Of a stretch of 64,000 bases of DNA, positions 20,141 through 32,515 are shown in pieces. A program made the translations under genes and the position numbers. A model generated the notes under the pieces. That model ran no database searches. It was not told where the DNA came from and saw only the letters and a list, made by a program, of their open reading frames with translations. The stretch's first letter is position 1; each line of letters starts with the position of its first letter. The DNA comes from Poa pratensis (taxonomy: Eukaryota > Streptophyta > Magnoliopsida > Poales > Poaceae): assembly GCA_947311845.1 (NCBI GenBank), contig CAMZMU010000027.1, positions 25,326,368 through 25,390,367 of the forward strand, read 5' to 3'.

Positions 20141-22487
20141 AGATAATTATTACTCAGTCCTTCCCCTCGTAAAACTGTGGGCAGCGGAGCAATTTGTCGA
20201 ACGCGAGGGCCTTTTCTACAATTTCGTCGCGGGATGCATCTGGGGCCGTTGGATCAACCATGGACGGCCCGGATCGCGGCGGTACTGTTCATAACTGTTC
20301 ATCGAACAGTACCGATCGATCGGGGCCGTCGGATCGCGATCCAACGGTCCAATTTTGGAGCGCGGAGAGGCCTCCAAAAACTTGAAGCGCGGTCTCCGCC
20401 GCGCCCGTGGGATTAAATTTTGAATCATTTAACCGTAAAGTTGTTGTGAATTAAATTTTTCGAAAACTGTTTAAATTCGGAAATCACTCAATTTTTAATA
20501 GGTTGACGCATTTGAATTCTTTTTGATGTATACGGGGAATACAAATTTGTAAAGCACATGGATATTTGAATTTTGAATTTTGCTTGTGCATACTTATTTT
20601 TATGTGATCCGTTGATATGTTCGCCATTTTTTCCGGAGAACATGTGTTGAACTGTTAATCTGCATTTCGGACTATTTTTCGGGGAAAAAAGATGTGCACA
20701 TTTGTTAAATTTTAGTTTGCATTATTTAGAATCATGTTAAAATCATTTTTAGAATTATGTAGAATTGTTTGGGAAAAAAATTGTGGACATTTTTGAGTTT
20801 GGGCTCGAATTGATAGTGTGGACTTTTTTTTGAGCAAAAAAATGTGGCCATTTTTTATTTTTTTGGTTTGCATTATTTAGAATCATGTCAAAAACATATT
20901 TAGAATTATGTAGAATGGTTTCAAAAAAAAAAACTGTGGACATTTTTTAGTTTGGGATCTTAGCGCGGCAGTGGCGCGCTTGTGTTTTCGAATTTGAATT
21001 TGAAAATGGTGATTTTTTTGTGAAAAATAGTTAAAAAAATTTGTTGTCCAGCATTTTCAGTATATATTTTTTATTTTGTCGATGGGTGTTTGTAGAAAAA
21101 AAATTGTGGAAAAGGCAGGTCGGGTCTGGGAAATTAGCGCGGCAATGCCATGTCTATGTAGTAAATAAAATTTTAAATTTGGCAGCGTGCAATTTTAGTA
21201 TTTGTGTAGGTTTGGAAAAGTGAATTTGAAAGAAGTTTGTGTAATGGTGAAATCCTTTGGAATTTACTGAAATCCGTTGGAACCAATTTAACTCTATAAT
21301 CAGGGGAGAAATCCGTTGAAACACCACTCACCCATATTATTATGGTGGCATCTAATGCAGAAGGTTAGTTTAGCATCAGATTTTTACTTGTGGCACTGTA
21401 ACCAGTTGTGTCTGTGAGGGTTGTCTTATGCCCTAGCAATTGACTAAAGATGCACCTTCAGCTCTAAAATTGACATCAGTTGATAAGTAATAAGAGCAAA
21501 TGCAAGGACATTCTCAGGTATTGCTACTTCTTATACAGATAATAGGATGAATTAAGTTGGAACTCCGTCGCATATTTTTTGAATAGCTGGTTGTCCTGGG
21601 TTCTCCAGAACTGCGGCGCAATTGTATTGTGAGATCTTCCGATCTGTTGCGATCTCTTCCCATCCACCGTCAGAGTAGGAGATCAGGGCACTTCTGTTCG
21701 ATGGACACCTTCAGGTATGCGTATTGAACGATTGGGGTAAAGCTGCAGCCTATCATTTAGTATAGTTGATAATGAGATTAAAAACAATATCGTGTTAGTA
21801 CAATGAGAGATCCATTTGCTCTTTAGACCAATATAAGAGAAATAGCAAACGCACTTTTTGCACTACGAAGAATCTACTCGTTGACAATGCTCCATCACAT
21901 ATGAAGATGAGGCTGAGAATATTATAACAATTCACTTAAATTAGGATTGAAATGACCATCTATTAGGAAGGGACTATTCAGGTACACCACTCAACATTAT
22001 AATAGGAACAACTAATCAGATTCTTATCCAATAAGAGAAACAATAGACGCTATTATGATTTATATGAATAAACCAGTAAAGAGATTCACCCGGGGCCTGT
22101 GGGGCTGATCTCTGTGACATCCTAGAATAAAACCATTACTTTTCGACACATATGAAGTATCAAGGGGGATAGGCAGGATGGTAACACAGCTGTAGCACGC
22201 AGCCAACCAGTATGCTGGTCATTGTCGTCAACTGGATAAGAACCTCACGCTACCCAAACTGTGCTGTTCATTGTCTGCCAGGCAGCAAAATAGGGCAGAA
22301 TCAACAGACCACAGAAAAACGGACATGGAATTATTTCATCCCTGTAAATTATAGATTATATATTAACAGTAAGATGATTTTCGTCCCTTCAATAAGGAAG
22401 TACATGGAAGAGGCATTCACAACCGTAAAAATTGAATCACTCCAATCATCATAAGGATGGTTCTGATAAGTAATATAAATCATATAC
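20141..22487. other. AT-rich host sequence with small internal repeats
   Basis: No convincing gene. A short hairpin lies at 20279-20313 (CGGTACTGTTC ... GAACAGTACCG). Two diverged copies of a block with TTTGCATTATTTAGAATCATG and GAATTATGTAGAAT lie at about 20716-20796 and 20870-20956. A minus-strand stretch at about 21560-21710 is open in two overlapping frames (one reads SDGGWEEIATDRKISQYN) and could be a further exon, but I cannot define its ends. Confidence 0.4.
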
Positions 22488-24335
22488 CTTTTCATTTTGC
22501 CTTGCTGTCTCTTCCCGCACAAATAGAGCTGCCAAAATCTGCTACAATGTAATAACCGTTAAGCACAACAGTATAACATGTAAATTAATAGGAACCAATG
22601 ATCAATTGGTAAAACGCATAAAGCATCAAGAGGAATGCACGTGAGAGAATACAACCTGTGGATCCAAGTAAATAGCACTTGCGGGGATAACTTGAAAGCA
22701 TCATTTTCACATGCTTTTTGCAGCCTAGAAATAGCTGTTCATATCTGCTAGCGTGCTATGAGCTCCCACTGCACAGGTAAAGCAAAAAAATTACCAAGAA
22801 CACACCGGAGAACAGAACATGCCGATCTCATGTACAATCAAGAAAATTCATACACATAGTATTATTTCCTAAATCAAACACCATGTGCAAAATATTTATT
22901 TCTTACTCTGAAACATAGCAGGAGACATAAAAGAAAAAAGAAATCCTAGAAGTTAATGTTGAAGAATAGCAGGAATATTTATGAGCATGGCCCAAGGAAC
23001 GTATTTCGACTAATATGTCTTTGGCTTATAAATAAAGAGGGATGGCAGTAAAAAAAGCTACCTAGAAGACATACCAGGTTCTTACTCTGAAACATAGCAG
23101 GAGACATAAAAGAAAAAGAAATCCTAGAAGTTAAATGTTGAAAAATAGCAGGAATATTTATGAGCATGGCCCAAGGAACGTATTTCGACTAATATGTCTT
23201 TGGCTTATAAATAATGAGGGGTGGCAGTAAAAAAGCTACCTAGAAGACATACCAGGCGACCCACAAGCAAGAGCGTGAAGCGATCCTGAACCAAAAAAGG
23301 GTCCTCCCCTGCAAAGAAGCATGGTTCTAACGGTTGTCGGAATATGATCTGTAACTTAATTTCAGGAATGATATCATACAAAAGCCTAAACATGTTCAAA
23401 ATTAAATACAACATGGGCCTTAGATCCGAGAACTGATATTGTTCCCACGAATCACTCATCTATTTAGCAAATATATCTTGTAGATGGACCTCATATAACC
23501 AAGATATATTGCACAACATCGGCCTTATTTAGAGCAAACATTCACATAACAATATTTATGTGGAAGGCACATATATTTTTACTAATATTGTTACATGAGA
23601 GGTGTGCTGCGTCTCATTCAGCCTAATACTATTACAGGACATGAGAAATTAAATATACGGTCAAACAGAATCACTGCTGAAAGATTTGGAAAACTTCAGA
23701 GTGGGGTGCTCACCTTGATGTTCCAGGTAGGCGTTAGTTGCGGAGAGTCAATGAAATCAAACCTCAGCATGTTGAAGAAGATTTAATGATTTAAGATATA
23801 GAGCACTTCCAGCAACAGAATATTGGTAGTAGATGGAACCTACACTGCCCAGTTCTTCCAGCTCGTTGGTCAGCCTGCACTTTGTTATACATGAACAAAA
23901 CTCAGTAGATATCGTTGCATTATAGCTAGACATCGGTGAGTGGAAATAATCTGACAATAAACCAGATGCAAACCTCTGAACCTACCGTAAACAGCTAGCT
24001 GAACAATTGGAGTTATTATGGTGGATTAGTGCTAAATTTCAGAAAAACAAAAATATTGAGTAAACGACAATGCAAAGATAGACAGATAAATCTTTTCCTT
24101 TCAGGGTTTTCGTCAAACACCTTGTAGGCATAAATAATACAAAACCTGTACAAACAAAGATGGAGATCTATGGGGATTAGAGAGAGGTCGGACCTGGAGA
24201 TGGACGCTGAGGTAGGCAGCTGTGGCGTCATGGCCCGTGACGGCGTTGTTGGCTTCCGTCCAGCAGAGCCGCCCACGTTGGTGCTGCCTCTCGTTGCACG
24301 CTCTTCTTCATCACCTCCATGCTCTGCACGCCCAT
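22488..24335 (-). pseudogene. 5' exons of a decayed, unrecognised multi-exon host gene
   Basis: Minus-strand exon candidates: 24335-24194 (ATG in a GCCGCCGCC context, MGVQSMEVMKKS...), 23874-23714 (LTNELEELGSVGS ... LTPTWNIK), 23459-23253 (SDLRPMLYLILNMFRLLYD ... VQDRFTLLLVGRL) and 22541-22488 (QILAALFVREETARQNEK). The last three begin or end in phase 0 with good GT/AG sites. The helical, leucine-rich sequence suggests an alpha-helical repeat protein, but I do not recognise the family. Exon 1 needs a one-base deletion near 24255, and exon 2 a one-base correction near 23762, to stay open, so it is probably a pseudogene (or has assembly indels). The junction of exons 1 and 2 matches only if a weak acceptor is used. 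Confidence 0.45.
22900..23256. repeat. Tandem duplication of about 179 bp
   Basis: Two nearly identical copies, 22900-23078 and 23079-23256, each starting TTCTTACTCTGAAACATAGC and ending with CTAGAAGACATACCAGG. The shared end includes the donor site of the exon at 23459-23253, so the duplication copied a splice site into the intron. Confidence 0.85.
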
Positions 24336-25490
24336 GGCGGCGGCTCGATGTCAGCCGGTCCACATGGGGTTGGGGACGTGTCGGTGGAGGTCGGTCTCTC
24401 ACGCGAGGAGCCTCCGCGTCACGTCGCTGCCGCCTGCTGAGGGAGAGATAGAGCGAGAGAGAGGTGAGATTGGAGAGAGCAGGGCGTGGCACAGCGGCAG
24501 CCTGTCACGGAGGTCTCCAACAGGATGGAGGACCTTTTACTCGACGCGACGGAGAGCTCTTTGAAAGAGCATGGTGCCCCCATGTGTGGTTTTGGTAATT
24601 AATGACAATCCTTATGGACTAATGTTTGCATTGATATATCCTTAGATCTTGTCCATAGGAAAAAGTTGGAATTCATGTGTTGGACTCTACAAGATTATAA
24701 GATGACCAAGATCTTATTAAAGGGTTTATATGAAGAATGGTCATGTGTAGAGTTGAGTATATTTCAAGCATGTCTTGAAGAATATGATGGCGTGGATATT
24801 CATGTTCACCTTCAAGACATCATCCTTGTGAAGAGAGAAGGAAGATACAAGTTGATCAAGGCTAAGTGCAAAGAGTGGATTCAAGTGATCAACACACAAA
24901 GCTACATGTTGTACCATGTGGGATCTTGTGATCCAATGGTATGGTAAGCAATCGTCTATATAGCTTTGTCAACTAACCCATATGTATGTGTGTGTGTGGA
25001 GTATCTATGTGGGGTTAGGTATCTTCCCATGGGCATGCATCAAAGGAAGATTCCATATAGCCCATGGCGGATGACGTCAAGCGGTGGTCGTCATCAAGAT
25101 AATGGCCAAGTGAAGATGTTCTTAAAAGTGGCTCTCCCATAATGTGTATGGGGGAGCATTTCACAAGTCTTCATCAAGCGGAGCGCAATCAAGAAAGGTG
25201 ATCCAACTTGAGGTGATCAAGATTGTCATCATCTAGCTCAAGTGGATCGCGCAAGGCAAAGGTATGACCTTGATAGGGTTTCTATTTTACCGGTCTCATG
25301 GTGTTAGTAAGAGACCGGATTATAGGATAGATGCCACACTTTCAAGAGGGGCTCTCGAATGAGTATCTTGATCGTATCGTTCGGAGAGAGCTCAAACCTT
25401 TGCATACTTGGCATCATCTTTCTTGGTTCTTATTTGGCTTTCCTCCATGTGTGGTTTTAGAGCTTGTCATGATCTTCACGGCAAGCTCAA

Positions 25491-26168
25491 TGTCATGGGG
25501 TTAATCACGGCAGATGTTACACGGGGTAACTTGAGATTGGGGCAAGGCGACTCTGGCGTTCAGGAGATTTGTCTAGCTCTACGAGGGAGAAGATGTTTTT
25601 TACCCAGGTTCAGGTCCCCTCGATGGAGGATCCCTACATCCTGCTATAAATCACTATATGATAATATGTTACATGGTGCGCCAATGGTGATGATTGCCGG
25701 GTTATAATGACTCCGGCGTGGGAGCTCTCTCTTGAGCTCTCTCTACTTTTAATCTATCTTATTCGGCCTATTATACTTCTCTATCTTGAATCTGTCTATC
25801 TATGACCTAGGAACCGGCTTATAAAGACGTCCGGTTTCCTGGTCGTACAAGGTAAAAACTGGGTTATACGAAGTCCTAATCTTAGTCCTTCGTGATCTCC
25901 AAGTCTTGTGTCCAACTTGTACAAGGATTCCGGGTTATCCAGAATCTTCCTTCTATGGCATCTTCCAAAGCTGGGTTATCCTGAAGCTGAGTCATCCTCT
26001 GGCCGACTGATCTTCTGGCTGAGTCATCCTCTGGCCGACTGATCCTCTGGCTGGGTCATGCTCTGGCCGACTGATCCTCTGGCCGTCTGATCTTCTGGCC
26101 GAATGATCTTCTGGCTGGGTCATCCTCTTTACTTGTCTTGGGTATACCAGGTTGTTATCCCCCCAACA
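25491..26168 (-). repeat. 3' LTR of element 3
   Basis: 678 bp, TGTCATGGGG to CCCCAACA on the plus strand, nearly identical to 31235-31913. It contains short repeats of the CTCTGGCCGACTGATC type. Confidence 0.93.
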
Positions 26169-26639
26169 GTAGTCCCCAAGTTTGACTTGAATAAGCTCAT
26201 CGATCGCTTCACTTGATAATCTTGATTTTGATATGATTACTTGAGGGCAGCTACTGATGGGTTTATCGAGTTAAACTCCTGAAAACATAATAACCATTAA
26301 ATAAGATGTGGTCCGGGTTATGTTATCAGACTAGCTCCTTTTGGCAGTTCATTTCATAACCCGGCTTTTCATTTATCTCCAACTCTATAATGCCTCAAGA
26401 TCTCTCCACGCTGTTCTGGCACTTCTCATTTTTCCAATATTGAACTCCAGAAACATCAATCTGATAGTTATCCTTTTAGCCGGTCAAATCAGAATCTTTA
26501 AGTCATATTCTTTAATAGCTTCTTCAGGCTCCAGCGACGAACTTTCTCGTGACTTTGTAGTCAATACCGGGTAATGTTTTTGTCTTTAATCAACATCTTT
26601 ATGCATTTTATGCCTTCAACTTGTTTCCTTCACTTGTAC

Positions 26640-28110
26640 TTACTTCTTCTTTCTTTATCACCAAAAGCAACACTTAACGGGGCAAGCCCTCCCATTGCTG
26701 AGGAGGACAACATAGAAACCATCCCTGAGTAGAATAATGTGCCTGCTGCCAAATCCGACTGATAATATGGAAGTGGAAATGCCTTCCGCTCCCCCAAATC
26801 CTACTGATAAGATGAAAGTGGAAATGCCTTCTGCTCCCCAAATCCGACTGATAAGGACAAAACTTCCTTGACGCCAGATTATGGCAATATGAATTTTGAA
26901 GGCCTGCTCTCTTTTCTCCATATATTACATACCAAACCTAGTCCCCAAGTATCGAGTAAACTGTCCTCAGTCACTCGGTACTTGAAAATATGTATCTTTG
27001 TTCAACTTCAAAAACTTCAAAATACCCCAGTCCCCAAGTTCCGGGTTATTAGTCCACGATAACCTGGGACTTGCTATTATCTGTTACCAATACTGCAATC
27101 TCTGTAGCTTTATGTAACTTTAAACTTTCAAATCCTCATAACCCCCAAGTTCCGGGTGATCGGTTTACAATCACCTGGAACTTTGAGAAATTGCTTTAAT
27201 TATAATCTGCAACTTTTCAAAACATACCAGTCCCCAAGTGCCGGGTGATCTGCTTCTTCAGTCATCCGGAACTTGTACAAATGCACCCTTATATCTTCTT
27301 TTACTTGTTATCAACTGGACTTACTTGCCATTTCCAATTGAAATATATTTCAGTCCCCATGTATCTGATATACTCTTCATATATTTGAAATTTATAACTG
27401 ATATCTAACCTTCTTTCAATCTTTCCTCTTCATGTACTGTAACCCCCAAATACTGGGTTATTAGTTCATGATAACCTGGGACTTGATTTTGAACTGACAT
27501 CAACATTGTACACTTTTGAGTTACCATACACCCCAGGTACCGGGTGATCTATCAACAAACATCTGGTACTTAAAAAAAATTGCCCCAATCCTCAAACTAT
27601 AACTTTGAAAACATGGCAGTCCCCAAGTGCCGGGTAATCTGCTTGTCAGTCATCCGGAACTTGGATAAATGTACTCTTACGTTACCTCTTGCATAATATC
27701 AACCGGACTTACTTGCCGTTGTGGACTGAAATTTATTTCAGTCTCCATGTTTCTGAATTGCTTTTCTCATATACTTGAAATTGTTGCCTGACATCTTATC
27801 ATCTTTCACTCCTCCTTCTTAACCCAGAATTATATTGCTCATCATGATGAAATACTCTCCCAGATTATCCAGCACAGAAAAAGGCTGTCATTCCAAGCTC
27901 CTCCACTTCAATAATCCCTGCTCCAAGTCATGCTCCAACTCCAACATAAGTTGCTATAGATAAGCCGACTGATGATACAGAAAAAATTCCACGAGAGCCA
28001 ACTCATGCTAAACATCAGTCCCAATCCAGGAAACCTGATGATAACCCGGCCAGTGCTGAAGATCCTCCTTCAAAGGAGATGGAAACTGATAACCCGGCTT
28101 CTTGAGCCAT
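26640..28110 (+). pseudogene. Decayed opposite-strand coding remnants in element 3, with degenerate repeats
   Basis: Plus-strand pieces look like worn exons. Around 26740-26860 a unit with CCGACTGATAA and GTGGAAATGCCTTC is repeated. Around 27960-28104 a frame reads IPREPTHAKHQSQSRKPDD and then PPSKEMETDNPAS before a stop. Between them, 26940-27670 holds about eight diverged blocks with the phrase AGTCCCCAAGTGCCGGG. Position and strand match the antisense gene of element 1, and the acidic tail ending is similar in style, but homology is not demonstrated. Confidence 0.4.
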
Positions 28111-29139
28111 GTTATAAACTTTTGTCTTATCCTGCATAGAAAACAATCATTCGGCCCATGGGCATTGTAATATGCTCATCAATACTTTAAATTTGATAGT
28201 GCGTATGTGCGCTTTTGATACACTCTCTCTTATGTAATAACTATACTTTCATGGTTTAGATGACCCTTTTGGTTTATCTTTAGCATCTATCAGTCGGCTT
28301 TCACATGACTTTCTTTGTTGCCTCCTGCAAAACAGGGTCAAACTAAGTCCCAGTATAGGCATCATAGTTGATTGAAATTGACAGGTGTGCAATCAGGCCA
28401 TAAATTGTGAGTCGCATCAAACTGGATAAGCAAGTATAACCAAGAAATAACTAGTGGCATAAAAGCCCGGTCTTAGAATTGCAGCTACAAACTATTCAAG
28501 TAAGAGCCCCCAAGACCTGGATCAATGTCTAAAGGTAAGCGCGTAACTCTGCCACATTACCCACCGATCCAAAATCTCTATGCGTGCTCTCTTGGGCAAT
28601 CAACTATAGGACATCAAGTCTCTATGCGTGCTCTCAAGGGCAACTGCTATAGGATATATCTGCTTAGCACTCCTTTTGGGCAAAGATATCGAATAACAAT
28701 CAGTCCAAATAAGTTAGTAACTTACAAATAATTATACTGATGGTGTACATGCACCCTGAGGATTTGCTTTTTTCATGAACATGATATGTCGTTCTGCAAA
28801 TCCTTTTGGTTTAGATGACCCTTTTGGTTTCTTTAACTATGAGCCGGCTTTCGCATGGATTATCTCTGTCGCAACTTCTCTGCTAAAAATAGGGTCAGGC
28901 AAGTCCCAGTGGGCCTCATGACTGATTGAATTTACAGGTGAGCAATCAGGCCGTATAAGTGTGAGTCACATCGAGCTCAATAGTAAGATAACCAAGAAAA
29001 TAATGGCTCTAAAATTGGCCGGATCATGAGATTGTAGCTGTACCTTTTCATAAGTAATCAGCCCCCATGACCAAAGTGGCTTATTTGCCGGGTGTTGAGT
29101 TTGTAACTGCGCTATTCAAGCGATCAGCCCCAAGACCTA

Positions 29140-29740
29140 AAATTTACAATATTGCGAAGCACTCCTGGGCAGCGCTAACCGAAATTGCGTAGCACTCTTG
29201 GGCTAAGCTAATTTTTTGTTGCAAAGCACTCTTGGGCAGCGCTAACCGAAGTTGCGTAGCACTCTCGGGTTAAGCTAGTTCATTGCTACAAAGCACTCTT
29301 GGGCAGCGCTAACCGAAATTGCGTAGCACTCTTGGGCTAAGCTAATTTTTGTTGCAAATCACTCTTGGGCAGCGCTAACCGAAGTGGCGTAGCACTCTTG
29401 GCGTTATTGATACATAAGCTGGACTAATAATAGTGAATATATGATGATAATGTATGAGCCGGAATACGGCAATTGACGACAGCAATAGAGCCGGAGCGAG
29501 ATGTCGGCACCTTTAATGGAGCACTTATTATTAAGAAATCCATTGCGAGCGATAAATAACTTGACTTTGATAAATCCATTGCGAGTTGTAGATAGCTCGA
29601 CTTTTTAAGAAATCCATTGCGAGCGATAAATAACTCGACTTTGATAAATCCATTCGCAAGCAATAGATAGCTCGACTTTGATAAATCCATTTGCGAGTTG
29701 TAGATAACCCGACTTTTAATAAATCCATTGATCATATAAA
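29140..29740. repeat. Two tandem arrays inside element 3
   Basis: First array, about 29140-29403: roughly four copies of a unit of about 65 bp with GCACTCTTGGGCAGCGCTAA and TTGCGTAGCACTCTTGGGC. Second array, about 29530-29735: about six copies of a unit of roughly 36 bp with AAATCCATTGCGAG and AACTCGACTTT. Non-coding in element orientation. Confidence 0.85.
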
Positions 29741-30822
29741 TGCTTAACACTACTTGCGAAGCGCTCACGGGTATCGCTAAGCAATGTAAAGACTGAGAGA
29801 TGTTTCATGGATCGTCCTCCAATATGTTTCACGTGTGGGGTTCAGTGTTTGTAACCCGAACGTCATCACATGCGTCTTTTAAGAAGTAGGATCCATGTCT
29901 TCAACACAGCGATCGGTAAAAATGTGCCGACTTTATTTAATGACTGAATAATAAAATATGAAACTTAATCATAAACATGACTTAGCTGTCTGAATGTTGT
30001 TGGCGTTGATGATGTTGTCGATGTGCGCGGGCCATCCTGGGCGGCCGCAACAATATTGAAGGTGATCGCGTTGCCGCAGGAGCCAGCTCACGGCCCGGCC
30101 CCCAATAGTTATCTGAAGCCGGTGCGTGATTCACAGATGATATTTGTCCTCTCCTTTTTTCAAAGCAAGCAGCTGTACACGTGAGGGGCACTCAAGGGCC
30201 ACTCTCCGGTCGCTGTAATTCTTCCATGGAACTTGAATCGTTGCTATCTAGTATATTTTTCCTTGTGCTGAAATTTATCTCAGACCTGTACGCTCACGCG
30301 ATATCTCAGTCTGATTGTAACCCGGCTGGCGGTGTATTCTTTTTCTTTTTTCTTCAATCCTCTTGGAAACCGTGTCTCACATGAATTGATTGATCCACGT
30401 GAGTGCTGGTGCCCCTCGGCCTGCCCCTTTGTTGTGTGTGTACGTGACCCTTGCTTGAATCCATCTGATTTGCTACTGTATTTTTTTTCGCTTGCCGTGT
30501 TAGACTCTGAATCAGGACTCATAATCGAATCTGCCCATGACCCGGCGGGCAGGCTATTGACTTCTTTCTTGCTGCTTCAATTCGCATGCAAAACCGAACC
30601 GCATTGCTCCCAGACACGCAGATCGACGTTCGTGCCACTCGCAGATTGGAGAATCACGCTGTCCAGGTTTGTGTAGAACTCGGACGCCGAAGCAGGATGG
30701 AAAACAATCTCGGTCAGCCTCAGCTCGGCGAATTGCCATCTGAATTTCTCCCTGCTTGATGAAATCTGAATCGCGCGCTTGCTTGTACCCACGCCTCCTA
30801 GTCGGGGCATCTCTTTGATTTT

Positions 30823-31233
30823 CTAGATCGGCTTTTTGAAGCGTGTATGAGTCAACGACCACATCTTGATCCTTTGCACGCTCCTTTGCACCACGACCTG
30901 GGACTTGGAGTCCAGATCAAACTCGCCCGCGACACGTGACCTGGCTGCACGACACTCGGGATCCAGGATCCGGCCGATGTCATGCGGTTTTGTTGATGAC
31001 GACTGATCTGATTCTTCCATGACCGGCTCCGTGGCTTCTTCTTGGTCGGCTTCTCTATTATCGACTTTTCTCTTTTCACGGTTCTGCTTCCGACTCATCT
31101 GACAAAAATTGTCGATGGTGCTCTTTACTTGCTGGTTGGTGATGATAACGCTGATGCTCTTGTTCTTCCTCCCTCGCAGATCTTCTCCTTTGATGAGGAC
31201 ACACTTGGACGCAGGCCCCACGGTGGGCGCCAA
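30823..31233 (-). CDS. Short gag-leader-like frame of element 3
   Basis: A 136-codon minus-strand frame that reads out of the primer-binding site (MAPTVGPAS, as in element 1) and continues with charged sequence (NREKRKVDNREADQEEATE, SSTKPHDIGRILDPE). It has no gag domain, zinc knuckle or protease. It may be the remnant of a gag N-terminus or simply an open leader. Confidence in function is low. Confidence 0.3.
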   Translation of the reverse strand: MAPTVGPASKCVLIKGEDLRGRKNKSISVIITNQQVKSTIDNFCQMSRKQNREKRKVDNREADQEEATEPVMEESDQSSSTKPHDIGRILDPECRAARSRVAGEFDLDSKSQVVVQRSVQRIKMWSLTHTRFKKPI

Positions 31234-31234
31234 C

Positions 31235-31913
31235 TGTCGTGGGGTTAATTACGGCAGATGTTACACGGGGTAACTTGAGATTGGGGCAAGGCGACTCTGG
31301 CGTTCAGGAGATTTGTCTAGCTCTACGAGGGAGAAGATGTTTTTTACCCAGGTTCAGGTCCCCTTGATGGAGGATCCCTACATCCTGCTATAAATCACTA
31401 TATGCTAATATGTTACATGGTGCGCCAATGGCGATGATTGCCGGGTTATAATGACTCCGGCGTGGGAGCTCTCTCTTGAGCTCTCTCTACTTTTAATCTA
31501 TCTTATTCGGCCTATTATACTTCTCTATCTTGAATCTGTCTATCTATGACCTAGGAACCGGCTTATAAAGACGTCCGGGTTTCCTGGTCGTACAAGGTAA
31601 AAACTGGGTTATACGAAGTCCTAATCTTAGTCCTTCGTGATCTCCAAGTCTTGTGTCCAACTTGTACAAGGATTCCGGGTTATCCAGAATCTTCCTTCTA
31701 TGGCATCTTCCAAAGCTGGGTTATCCTGAAGCTGAGTCATCCTCTGGCCGACTGATCTTCTGGCTGAGTCATCCTCTGGCCGACTGATCCTCTGGCTGGG
31801 TCATGCTCTGGCCGACTGATCCTCTGGCCGACTGATCTTCTGGCCGAATGATCTTCTGCCTGGGTCATCCTCTTTACTTGTCTTGGGTATACCAGGTTGT
31901 TATCCCCCCAACA
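31235..31913 (-). repeat. 5' LTR of element 3
   Basis: 679 bp, TGTCGTGGGG to CCCCAACA on the plus strand. The primer-binding site lies two bases inside its left edge (31215-31232). Confidence 0.93.
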
Positions 31914-32169
31914 CTCAAGTTCATCAAAAACAGATTTCGTATGGAAAACTTATTGCGTTTTTGGTGTTGGAGGTTTTACCGGTTATTCTATTTTCGAGAG
32001 GTTTAACCTTTGCACATTTGGTTTTATGATTCATTGTTGTACAATGATGTTTCTCTGTATATTCTTGAAGAGCTCGTTGTTGTGATTACAACGAGCCAAA
32101 GATCATCAAAAACGGAGTCCGGATGCAAAAGATATTGTCGTTTTGGTGTTTGATGTTCCTGCTGTTTTC

Positions 32170-32515
32170 TAAGGGGCGGTAGTACTGCCCGGTACCGCCC
32201 GAGGTACCGCCGGAGCAAACAGAAGGCTGTTTTCAGCGGTACCAAAAGCGGTGGTACCGCCGGGGCGGTAGTACCGCTACCCGGGGCGGTAGTACCGCTG
32301 CCTGGAGCCCGTTTTCAGCCTGTTTTAGTGTTCTAACTTCCCGGGGCGGTAGTACCGCTACCCGGGGCAGTAGTACCGCTGCCTGGAGCCCGTTTTCAGC
32401 CTGTTTGAGTGTTCTAACTTCCCGGGGGGCGGTAGTACCGCTGGGGCCAGCGGTAGTACCGCCCCGGCGCGAATCTGCACCCAACGGTTGGATTTTGGGA
32501 TGACCTATTTAAGGG
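32170..32515 (+). promoter_or_regulatory. Palindrome cluster and TATA-like box in the Copia 5' LTR
   Basis: About eight copies of the near-perfect palindrome GCGGTAGTACCGC or close variants lie at 32173-32465, separated by GGAGCCCGTTTTCAGCCTGTTT. A TATA-like CTATTTAAGGGG follows at about 32506-32516. The same arrangement is at 39605-39875 with the TATA-like box near 39916 in the 3' LTR. This is probably the U3 promoter region, and the palindromes may be protein-binding sites; that is inference. Confidence 0.55.

Larger units (their letters stand above)
25491..31913 (-). mobile_element. Element 3: non-autonomous gypsy LTR retrotransposon
   Basis: LTRs 31235-31913 (5') and 25491-26168 (3'), with target duplication CTCAA at 25486-25490 and 31914-31918. 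Reads on the minus strand: primer-binding site TGGCGCCCACCGTGGGGC at 31232-31215, polypurine-like CTTGGGGACTAC beside 26169. The 5.1-kb interior has no RT, RNase H or integrase. It contains a short gag-like minus-strand frame, several tandem repeat blocks, and plus-strand coding remnants in the place where element 1 has its antisense gene. The LTR pair differs at about eight positions by eye, so it is younger than its Copia host. Confidence 0.92.
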
